A stretch of DNA of 64,000 nucleotides, from the NCBI RefSeq assembly GCF_900609065.1, contig NZ_UXAU01000038.1:1-64000 (forward strand). Direction: 5' to 3'. The DNA is from Arthrobacter ulcerisalmonis (GTDB taxonomy: Bacteria; Actinomycetota; Actinomycetes; Actinomycetales; Micrococcaceae). Shown one piece after another: positions 57,496 to 64,000 of this stretch (positions are counted from its first letter, which is position 1; every line of letters begins with the position of its first letter). The notes beneath the pieces were generated by a model. That model did not search any database and was not told the DNA's origin. It saw nothing but the letters and a program-made list of their open reading frames with translations. Position numbers and translations under genes: made by a program.

Positions 57496-57596
57496 GATTC
57501 TTGGATTTTTGAAAAACACGCGCTGGCGAGCTTTTTGGCGTGCCCGCCCGGCATGCAGCGTCGAAGCACGCACCGATATGGAAACCTGAGGATACA

Positions 57597-58160
57597 GTGG
57601 CAACCACTAACGACATCAAGAACGGAACGGTCCTGAAGCTTGAGGGCCAGCTCTGGAACATCATTGAATTCCAGCACGTCAAGCCCGGCAAGGGTGGCGC
57701 TTTCGTCCGCACCAAGATGCGCAACGTGTTGTCCGGCAAGGTTGTTGACAAGACCTTCAACGCTGGCCTCAAGATCGAAACCGCAACGGTTGATCGGCGC
57801 GATTACCAGTACCTGTACCAAGACGGCGCAGACTTCGTCTTCATGGACACCTCTGACTTTGACCAGATCACTGTCTCCGGCGACACCGTGGGCGATGCCA
57901 CCAACTTCATGCTCGAGAACCAGATGGTCAACATTGCGATGCACGAGGGCAGCGCACTGTACATCGAGCTGCCCGCAAGTGTTGTCCTCGAGATCACCTA
58001 CACGGAGCCGGGCTTGCAGGGCGACCGTTCCTCCGCTGGTACCAAGCCGGCAACCCTGGAAACCGGCTACGAGATCCAGGTTCCGCTGTTCGTCGAGAAC
58101 AACACCAAGGTCAAGGTGGACACCCGCGACGGCAGCTACCTGGGCCGGGTCTCTGAGTAG
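57597..58160 (+). CDS. efp: Elongation factor P
   Basis: 187 residues from GTG 57597 (GAGGA upstream). Three beta-barrel domains: a KOW-like N-domain with the tip sequence [15 protein letters not shown], where Lys32 occupies the position that contacts the peptidyl-transferase centre, the OB domain with [11 protein letters not shown], and the C-terminal SYLGRVSE. It relieves stalling at proline runs. It overlaps the nusB start by one base. Confidence 0.97.
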   Translation: MATTNDIKNGTVLKLEGQLWNIIEFQHVKPGKGGAFVRTKMRNVLSGKVVDKTFNAGLKIETATVDRRDYQYLYQDGADFVFMDTSDFDQITVSGDTVGDATNFMLENQMVNIAMHEGSALYIELPASVVLEITYTEPGLQGDRSSAGTKPATLETGYEIQVPLFVENNTKVKVDTRDGSYLGRVSE

Positions 58161-58570
58161 TGAGCGCACGCGGTAAAGCCCGGAACCGGGCACTGGATGT
58201 ACTTTTCGAGGCTGAGCAGCGCTCGGTCTCGGCCTTTGACGTACTCCGCGCCCGGCGGGAAAAGACTGACCAGATCATCAACCCGTACACCGTAGAGCTC
58301 GTCGAGGGTGTGGTCTCGCAGCAGGCCACCATCGACGAATTCCTGGAAACCTACTCCCAAGGCTGGACCCTGGAACGGATGCCCTCCGTTGACCGGATCA
58401 TCCTCCGCGTAGGTACGTGGGAGCTGCTCTACAACGACGACGTCCCTGACGGGGTAGCTGTCAGCGAGGCAGTAGCGCTGGCCAAGGTACTCTCCACGGA
58501 CGAGTCACCCCAGTTCATCAACGGACTCCTGGGTCGGCTCCAGCAGCTCAAGCCGTCCCTGCTGGCCTGA
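58160..58570 (+). CDS. nusB: Transcription antitermination factor NusB
   Basis: 136 residues from GTG 58160, sharing a base with the efp stop. All-helical NusB fold: KARNRALDVLFEAEQR, VVSQQATIDEFLE, RMPSVDRIILRVGTWELL and VAVSEAVALAKVLSTDESP with INGLL. It joins the antitermination complex on rRNA operons. An intrinsic terminator follows. Confidence 0.95.
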   Translation: MSARGKARNRALDVLFEAEQRSVSAFDVLRARREKTDQIINPYTVELVEGVVSQQATIDEFLETYSQGWTLERMPSVDRIILRVGTWELLYNDDVPDGVAVSEAVALAKVLSTDESPQFINGLLGRLQQLKPSLLA

Positions 58571-58598
58571 CCCCAGCACTGGTGAAGCCCGCTGGCGA

Positions 58599-58629
58599 AG
58601 GCCCTGCTCGATTTCGAGTGGGGCCTTTT
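58599..58629 (+). terminator. Intrinsic terminator after nusB
   Basis: AGGCCC (58599-58604) pairs with GGGCCT (58621-58626). Inside, CTCG pairs with CGAG around an ATTT loop, with a short mismatch between the two stems. TTTT follows at 58626-58629. It closes the alaS-to-nusB gene run. Confidence 0.75.
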
Positions 58630-58649
58630 CTGCGGTCGAGTGGAGCCGC

Positions 58650-59888
58650 TTAGCCTGCCAGCGCCGCCCGCATGGCCAGTACCCGTTGCAGCTGGATCCG
58701 CTCTTCGCCTTGGTGGTCCTGCACCTGGCGGCCAGCGAGGATGCGTTGGCGGATGTTTGCCAGCCGGGTGGCGGCCCGGATGAAGTCCCGCATCTGCTGC
58801 TTGCGGCCGTAGGTTCCAGCCCACGCCAGGGCCCGCTGCCGGCCGGAGCGGGTTGCGAGGAGTTCAACTTCAGCGGGCGTAAACCAGCCTGCAGCGGCAT
58901 ATTCGCCGAGCCGTTGCCGGGTGAGGCGTTTCTCTGCCACCCGGAGCAGCACGATTCCCAGCACGGCCAGGACGAACAGTGGCACCTGGACCGTGACGTA
59001 CTCGGCGAAGAAACCCTGGCCCATGCTGTTCCACCGGTTGTGCAGGAACATCGCGGGGAGCAGGCCCAGCACGAACGCCAGCACAATACCGCCGGTGGAG
59101 GCCCGCCGCGCCGCGAGACCCATGATCAGGCCCGTGGTGCCGGTGAACAAGGCGTGGGCGAAGGGCGACATCACCCCGCGGAGGAAGAACACCTGTGCCA
59201 GGTCCACCCCAGGATCCGGGGATTCCGCCAAGGCACGGCCAAAGTAGAGGATGTTCTCGGTAAACGCGAAGCCGCCGGCGATCGTGAAGGCGAAGACCAC
59301 ACCATCCACGGGACCATCGATGTGGCGCCGTGCCAACAGCATGATCGCCAGCAGGCCAAGCGACTTGGCGAACTCTTCCACGATCGGTGCCTGGACTGTT
59401 GCCAGGTACGTCCGGAGTTCGGCCGGGTCTGCGGACGGGGACGTCAGGACGAACAGCGGTTGGATCAGTAGCGTGACGGCAATGGACACCGCGGCACCCC
59501 ACGTGAACGCGAACACCAGCAGCCGCCGTGGTTCTGGCTCCCACCTGTCGATAGCCCAGACGGCCAGCAGCACTACGGACAGCGGAATGAGCGAGGCCAG
59601 GAAGCCGATGACGAACCCAGCGGGCCCAATATTCGAAAACAAAAACGGCAGCACAATGAAGAGGCTCAGGAACGCCAATGCCCCGCCTCCCACGCTGAGC
59701 AATACGATGCTGCCAGACATCCGGCGGACTGCCGAGGCGGGCTGCGGAACCTGTGCCAGCACCGGTGCCAGCGGATTGCCTTGGTGCCCCGGTGCCGGCC
59801 GGAAGTGCTGTTCCTGGACGTGCCCCAGCCAGGTGGGGTTGGCGGTGCCGGGAATTGGCCCGGTGGGTTGGTGTGGAGGCATCGACAT
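58650..59888 (-). CDS. PrsW family intramembrane metalloprotease
   Basis: 412 residues. The N-terminal 55 residues are Pro/Gln/His-rich and cytoplasmic. About eight membrane helices follow, with the PrsW motifs in order: the EE pair in [27 protein letters not shown] and [13 protein letters not shown], then LHNRWNSMG. These form the presumed metal site inside the membrane. Bacillus PrsW cleaves an anti-sigma factor; here no anti-sigma gene is close. The C-terminal 100 residues are soluble and basic. It converges on nusB and diverges from pyrR. Confidence 0.9.
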   Translation of the reverse strand: MSMPPHQPTGPIPGTANPTWLGHVQEQHFRPAPGHQGNPLAPVLAQVPQPASAVRRMSGSIVLLSVGGGALAFLSLFIVLPFLFSNIGPAGFVIGFLASLIPLSVVLLAVWAIDRWEPEPRRLLVFAFTWGAAVSIAVTLLIQPLFVLTSPSADPAELRTYLATVQAPIVEEFAKSLGLLAIMLLARRHIDGPVDGVVFAFTIAGGFAFTENILYFGRALAESPDPGVDLAQVFFLRGVMSPFAHALFTGTTGLIMGLAARRASTGGIVLAFVLGLLPAMFLHNRWNSMGQGFFAEYVTVQVPLFVLAVLGIVLLRVAEKRLTRQRLGEYAAAGWFTPAEVELLATRSGRQRALAWAGTYGRKQQMRDFIRAATRLANIRQRILAGRQVQDHQGEERIQLQRVLAMRAALAG

Positions 59889-60025
59889 GATCGAAGCCTA
59901 GTGTCCTGGATGGGGCGGCGAGGACGGCGGATGCGAACCCCCAGTGTGACGAGCAACGCGTGCACCCGGCGGGGCAGTCAGCATCGCCCTATGGTAATTT
60001 TGAACTGCACATCATCCTTTTTTAA

Positions 60026-60047
60026 TTCCGTCCAGAGAGGCGGGGAA
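60026..60047 (+). promoter_or_regulatory. PyrR-binding loop in the pyrR leader
   Basis: TTCCG (60026-60030) and CGGGGAA (60041-60047) can pair and present TCCAGAGAGG (60031-60040), which matches the core UCCAGAGAGG of PyrR-bound RNA loops. The ribosome binding site GGGGAG follows at about 60049-60054. PyrR with UMP could bind here and block translation of the operon, as shown for mycobacterial pyr leaders. Confidence 0.75.
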
Positions 60048-60062
60048 AGGGGAGACGAAGAC

Positions 60063-60650
60063 TTGACTTCCGTCACCAGCGCACCGGTTCCTGCCAGGGT
60101 TGTCCTCAGTTCGGCAGACATTGACCGGGCACTCACCCGTATTGCCCACGAGATCCTTGAAGCCAACAAGGGCTCCCAGGACCTGGTCCTGCTCGGCATC
60201 CCGCGCCGCGGCTACCCGCTGGCCCTCCGGCTTGCGGCCAAAATCGCCGACGCCGATCCCACCGTTGACGCAGCCACCATTGTTGGCCAGTTGGACGTCA
60301 CCATGTTCCGCGACGATTTGTCCCGGCAAGGCACGCGGCCACCGTTCCCCACCAAGCTGCCCCGCACCGGGATCGACAACAAGGTGGTGGTCCTCATCGA
60401 TGACGTCCTCTACTCTGGCCGCACCATCAGGGCCGCCCTGGACGCTCTTGTCGACCTCGGCCGGCCGCGCATTGTCCGGCTCGCCGTGCTGATTGACAGG
60501 GGCCACCGGGAACTGCCCATCCGCGCAGACCATGTTGGCAAGAACCTGCCCACGTCCTCCGCCGAAAAGGTCCGGGTGCGGCTCGAAGAGACGGATTCCA
60601 CGCCCGACGGCGGCCCGGTCAACGAAGTAGTGATCGAGGCCGGCGCATGA
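60063..60650 (+). CDS. pyrR: PyrR, pyr operon RNA-binding regulator / uracil phosphoribosyltransferase
   Basis: 195 residues from TTG 60063 (GGAG eight bases upstream); an upstream open frame covers the leader and is rejected. It has the PRPP-binding motif [35 protein letters not shown], and TMFRDDL. PyrR senses UMP and binds pyr mRNA; it may also make UMP from uracil. It overlaps pyrB by 4 bases. Confidence 0.95.
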   Translation: MTSVTSAPVPARVVLSSADIDRALTRIAHEILEANKGSQDLVLLGIPRRGYPLALRLAAKIADADPTVDAATIVGQLDVTMFRDDLSRQGTRPPFPTKLPRTGIDNKVVVLIDDVLYSGRTIRAALDALVDLGRPRIVRLAVLIDRGHRELPIRADHVGKNLPTSSAEKVRVRLEETDSTPDGGPVNEVVIEAGA

Positions 60651-61672
60651 AACACCTACTCTCCACCCAGGACCTCAGCCTCGGTGACGCCATTTCGATC
60701 CTCGACACCGCCGAAGAAATGGCAGCCGTGGGGGAGCGTGAGGTCAAGAAACTCCCCGCACTACGCGGCCGCACGGTGGTCAACCTCTTCTTCGAAGACT
60801 CCACCCGCACCCGAATCTCCTTCGAGGCCGCCGCTAAGCGGCTATCGGCAGACGTGATCAACTTCGCGGCCAAGGGCTCCTCAGTCTCCAAGGGCGAATC
60901 CCTCAAGGACACCGCCCAGACGCTGTCCGCCATGGGAGCGGACGCCGTCGTCATCCGGCACTGGGCCTCAGGAGCGCCGCACCGGCTGGCCTCGACGGAC
61001 TGGATCGACGCCGCAGTCATCAACGCCGGTGACGGCACCCACGAACACCCCACGCAGGCCCTGCTGGACGCCTTCACCATGCGCCGGCACTGGACCCAGC
61101 TGGCCGGCATCGAATCGCAGGGTGCCGACCTCACCGGCATGCGCGTCGCGATTGCTGGCGATGTCCTGCACTCCCGGGTGGCGCGTTCCAACGTGTGGTT
61201 GCTCCGCACATTGGGCGCGGACGTCACCCTCGTGGCGCCGCCCACCCTGCTGCCCATCGGCGTCGAGCAGTGGCCCTGCAAGGTCAGCTACGACCTCGAC
61301 GAGACCATCGCAACCGGCGTGGACGCCGTCATGATGCTCCGGGTGCAGGGCGAGCGGATGAACGATTCGTTCTTCCCCAGCACCCGCGAATACTCCCGGC
61401 GTTGGGGCTTCGATGACAGCCGGCTCCGTTCGTTGGACACCCTCGGCATGAAGGACACCATCATCATGCACCCCGGCCCCATGAACAGGGGCCTGGAAAT
61501 CAGCGCCGCGGCCGCAGATTCACCGCGCTCCACCGTCTTGGCCCAGGTCCGCAACGGCGTGTCCGTGCGGATGGCCGCCCTCTACCTGCTGCTCTCCGGG
61601 GACACCCGGGAACCAGCCGCCACCCCGGGCGCAGGCGTTGCCGCCGCCCCTTCCACCAAGGAGAGCATCTGA
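60647..61672 (+). CDS. pyrB: Aspartate carbamoyltransferase
   Basis: 341 residues. It has the carbamoyl phosphate motif [12 protein letters not shown], the loop lysine in [13 protein letters not shown], the active-site [11 protein letters not shown] and the C-terminal [12 protein letters not shown]. It makes carbamoyl aspartate. No regulatory chain gene pyrI is present. Start and stop overlap pyrR and pyrC. The last 25 residues are an Ala/Pro-rich tail. Confidence 0.97.
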   Translation: MKHLLSTQDLSLGDAISILDTAEEMAAVGEREVKKLPALRGRTVVNLFFEDSTRTRISFEAAAKRLSADVINFAAKGSSVSKGESLKDTAQTLSAMGADAVVIRHWASGAPHRLASTDWIDAAVINAGDGTHEHPTQALLDAFTMRRHWTQLAGIESQGADLTGMRVAIAGDVLHSRVARSNVWLLRTLGADVTLVAPPTLLPIGVEQWPCKVSYDLDETIATGVDAVMMLRVQGERMNDSFFPSTREYSRRWGFDDSRLRSLDTLGMKDTIIMHPGPMNRGLEISAAAADSPRSTVLAQVRNGVSVRMAALYLLLSGDTREPAATPGAGVAAAPSTKESI

Positions 61673-63003
61673 TGGCAGGCACCACCGAAACGTACTTGAT
61701 CCGAGGCGCAGCCGTCCTCGGCGGTGAAGCAACCGACCTGCTCATCCGAGACGGCATCATTGCAGCGCTGGGGGAGAACCTCGACGCCGATGACGCCGCG
61801 GTCATTGACGCCGCCGGCCTGGTGGCCCTTCCCGGCATGGTGGACATCCACACCCACCTCCGCGAACCGGGCCGCGAAGACGCGGAGACGGTCGAAACCG
61901 GCACCCGCGCCGCAGCCAAGGGCGGCTACACGGCAGTGCACGCCATGGCCAACAGCAACCCGGTCGCTGACACAGCCGGCGTGGTGGAGCAGGTCCACAG
62001 CCTCGGCAAAGCTGCCGGCTGGGTTGATGTCCGGCCCGTGGGCGCCGTCACCGTGGGCATTGCCGGCAAGCAGCTCGCCGAGTTGGGCGCCATGGCCGAT
62101 TCCCGGGCCCGCGTCCGGGTCTTCTCCGACGACGGCAATTGCGTGTCCGACCCGGTGCTGATGCGCCGGGCGTTGGAATACGTCAAGGCGTTCGACGGCG
62201 TGGTGGCCCAGCACGCGCAGGAGCCCCGCCTCACCGAGGGCGCACAAATGAACGAGGGCGAGGTTTCCGCGGTGCTCGGCCTGGCCGGCTGGCCTGCTGT
62301 GGCAGAGGAAAGCATCATTGCCCGCGACGTCCTCCTGGCCCAGCACGTGGGTTCCCGGTTGCACGTCTGCCACGTTTCTACCTCCGGCTCGGTGGAGATC
62401 ATCCGCTGGGCCAAGGAACGCGGCATCAACGTCACGGCAGAAGTCACCCCCCACCACCTGCTGCTCACCGACGAACTGGTCCGCAGCTACGACCCCGTCT
62501 TCAAGGTGAACCCGCCGCTGCGCACCAACGCCGACGTCCACGCCCTCCGCGCCGGCCTCGCCGACGGCACCATCGATGTGATCGGCACCGACCACGCCCC
62601 GCACCCCAGCGAGCACAAGGAATGCGAATGGGCACAGGCTGCCATGGGCATGACCGGCCTGGAAACCGCACTGTCGGTGGTGCAGGAAACCATGATCGAG
62701 ACCGGCCTGATGACGTGGGCTGACTTCGCCAGGGTGACCTCCACGGTGCCGGCGCAGATTGGCCGCGTGGCAGACCAGGGCCGGCCACTGGCAGTGGGCG
62801 AACCCGCCAACGTCGTGCTGGTGGACCCCGCCGCGCGCTGGACAGTGGACCCGTCAGCCATGGCCACCATGGGCCGGAATTCACCCTTCAAGGGCCTCGA
62901 GCTGCCCGGCAAGGTGGTGGCAACGTTCTTCCACGGCCACCCCACCGTCCTCAACGGGGAGCTGAATACGCCCAACCCCGGCGTGCCGGCGGTGGCCCAC
63001 TGA
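61672..63003 (+). CDS. pyrC: Dihydroorotase
   Basis: 443 residues. It has the zinc ligands in VDIHTHLREPGREDAE, the later histidines in VVAQHAQEPRL and LHVCHVSTSGSVE, and the catalytic Asp in GTDHAPHPSEHK. Type I dihydroorotase by length and motifs. It closes carbamoyl aspartate to dihydroorotate. It shares one base with pyrB and one with the next gene. Confidence 0.97.
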   Translation: MAGTTETYLIRGAAVLGGEATDLLIRDGIIAALGENLDADDAAVIDAAGLVALPGMVDIHTHLREPGREDAETVETGTRAAAKGGYTAVHAMANSNPVADTAGVVEQVHSLGKAAGWVDVRPVGAVTVGIAGKQLAELGAMADSRARVRVFSDDGNCVSDPVLMRRALEYVKAFDGVVAQHAQEPRLTEGAQMNEGEVSAVLGLAGWPAVAEESIIARDVLLAQHVGSRLHVCHVSTSGSVEIIRWAKERGINVTAEVTPHHLLLTDELVRSYDPVFKVNPPLRTNADVHALRAGLADGTIDVIGTDHAPHPSEHKECEWAQAAMGMTGLETALSVVQETMIETGLMTWADFARVTSTVPAQIGRVADQGRPLAVGEPANVVLVDPAARWTVDPSAMATMGRNSPFKGLELPGKVVATFFHGHPTVLNGELNTPNPGVPAVAH

Positions 63004-63512
63004 TGGACCGCATTCTCCCGGGCCTGCTGATGTTGGCGATCATCGTCGTTGTGTTCGCCTTGATCTGGCTGGGCTGGCGGAACCGCCTGCGCCGCCAGGC
63101 CGACGTCGAAACCCTCCCCCCGGTGCCCACGGAACCGGGGGAGCCCCTCGCCGCAGCGGAGGGCCAGTACGTCGCCACCACCACCGGCGGCGATTGGCTG
63201 GACCGGATTGCGGTGCAGGGCCTGGGGATCAGGACCAACGCCACCCTGAGCCTCTACCCCCACGGTGTCCTGTTCGCCCGCGACGGCGCGCCGGACCTGT
63301 ACATCCCGGCCGCTGCGCTGGTGGGCGTCCGGCAGGACAGTGGAATGGCGGGTAAATTCGTCGAGAAAGACGGCTTGCTGGTCCTGTCCTGGATGCTCGG
63401 CACCCGGGAGCTCGACACCGGGTTCCGCACCCGGCACGCAGCCGACAAGGACACGCTCCACCTGGCGCTGCAGGACTTGATCGCAGCAGCCGACACCACC
63501 AGCGGAAAGTAG
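63003..63512 (+). CDS. PH-like domain membrane protein of the pyr operon
   Basis: 169 residues from ATG 63003. One N-terminal membrane helix (LLMLAIIVVVFALIWLGW) is followed by a linker and a beta-rich soluble domain (TTTGGDWLDRIAVQGLGIRT, LSLYPHGVLFARDG, LYIPAAALVGVRQD). A gene of this kind sits between pyrC and carA in mycobacteria too (Rv1382), so the position is conserved across the phylum. The function is unknown. Confidence 0.85.
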   Translation: MDRILPGLLMLAIIVVVFALIWLGWRNRLRRQADVETLPPVPTEPGEPLAAAEGQYVATTTGGDWLDRIAVQGLGIRTNATLSLYPHGVLFARDGAPDLYIPAAALVGVRQDSGMAGKFVEKDGLLVLSWMLGTRELDTGFRTRHAADKDTLHLALQDLIAAADTTSGK

Positions 63513-63518
63513 GACCCC

Positions 63519-64000
63519 ATGACCTCCCTCCGCTCAACCACAGACCCAGCAGTGAAAGCGAATACAGTGACAGCAACCAGCCAGGCAGTTCTCGTCCTCG
63601 AAGATGGCCGCATCTTCCGCGGCACCAGCTACGGAGCCACCGGCACGGCGCTGGGCGAGGCCGTCTTCGCCACCGGGATGACCGGTTACCAGGAAACCAT
63701 CACAGACCCGTCCTACGCCCGCCAGCTGGTGGTGCAGACGGCACCACACATCGGCAACACCGGCGTGAACAGCGAGGATGCCGAGTCCCGGCGCATCTGG
63801 GTAGCCGGCTACATTGTCCGCGACGCCGCCCGCCGGCCGTCCAACTGGCGCTCGGAGCGCTCCCTCGATGAGGAGCTCGTGGACCAGGGCATCGTGGGCA
63901 TCCAGGGCGTGGACACCCGAGCTATCACTCGGCACCTGCGCGAGCACAAGACCATGCGCGCCGGGATCTTCTCCGGAGCCGCAGCGGAGCGCACTGACGC
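63519..64000 (+). CDS. carA: Carbamoyl phosphate synthase small subunit (3' truncated)
   Basis: 160 complete codons are visible from ATG 63519 (AGGA upstream); GTG 63567 ([10 protein letters not shown]) is an alternative start. The CPSase small-chain N-terminal domain is clear: [46 protein letters not shown] and [17 protein letters not shown]. The glutaminase domain with its catalytic cysteine lies beyond the window. It supplies ammonia for carbamoyl phosphate in pyrimidine and arginine synthesis. Confidence 0.95.
   Translation, partial: MTSLRSTTDPAVKANTVTATSQAVLVLEDGRIFRGTSYGATGTALGEAVFATGMTGYQETITDPSYARQLVVQTAPHIGNTGVNSEDAESRRIWVAGYIVRDAARRPSNWRSERSLDEELVDQGIVGIQGVDTRAITRHLREHKTMRAGIFSGAAAERTD

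Overview
The window reads as the chromosome of a high-GC Gram-positive bacterium of the Micrococcaceae, close to Arthrobacter, Paenarthrobacter or Pseudarthrobacter. The pointers are high GC content with frequent GTG and TTG starts, mycothiol-linked redox genes, a zinc-free S4 protein, and actinobacterial gene orders: thrS-HIT-pgsA, pdxS/pdxT-yebC-ruvCAB-yajC-secDF-rel-ppi-hisS, rpsD-alaS-ruvX-mltG-aroECKB-efp-nusB, and pyrRBC-carA. The genus is an inference. No tRNA, rRNA, insertion sequence, prophage or CRISPR array was seen. Genes are dense and no gap exceeds about 230 bases.

Layout. 1-10.4 kb is a mixed region: the end of a secreted transglycosylase-like protein, a TraR zinc-finger protein, Nudix and EEP hydrolases, a thioesterase, PadR, a UbiB-type kinase, a lipoate-ligase-like protein, a mycothiol block (MBL hydrolase, mycothiol-dependent formaldehyde dehydrogenase, mycoredoxin), an SRAP protein and a chorismate mutase. 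10.5-12.5 kb is an arsenic operon (arsR divergent from acr3-arsC). 12.5-16.4 kb is an SOS-boxed pair, a DUF6504 gene and dnaE2. 16.6-20.9 kb is thrS-HIT-pgsA-pdxS. 21.0-26.2 kb holds a CapA-like lipoprotein and a reverse-strand operon murT-gatD-glycosyltransferase-methyltransferase, which separates pdxS from pdxT. 26.3-36.1 kb is pdxT-yebC-ruvCAB-yajC-secD-secF-rel.

36-39.3 kb is on the reverse strand: an AbiEi-like gene, a DUF349 protein and a membrane cyclophilin. 39.5-47.4 kb carries hisS, aspS, an acetyltransferase, a LigB-type dioxygenase, a VLRF1-like gene, rarA and rpsD. 47.5-58.6 kb is one long run: DUF948, a small membrane protein, alaS, ruvX, mltG, aroE-aroC-aroK-aroB, a TPR-like gene, efp and nusB. 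A reverse-strand PrsW protease follows. The pyr operon (pyrR-pyrB-pyrC, a PH-like membrane protein, carA) runs off the end.

Many genes overlap by 1-8 bases (ATGA, GTGA, TAATG), so translational coupling is the rule. Regulatory sequences that can be read directly include a sigma-R type promoter for mycoredoxin, a LexA box before DUF6504-dnaE2, an ArsR-type operator, a PyrR-binding loop before pyrR, three 10-bp-spaced heptamers before padR and several strong inverted repeats. The most interesting candidates are the SOS-boxed DUF6504-dnaE2 pair without imuA/imuB beside it, the coupled lipid II amidation plus glycosyltransferase/methyltransferase operon, a MurT without its cysteine zinc ribbon and with a palindrome in that region, and a VLRF1-like protein that seems to have lost its catalytic loop.
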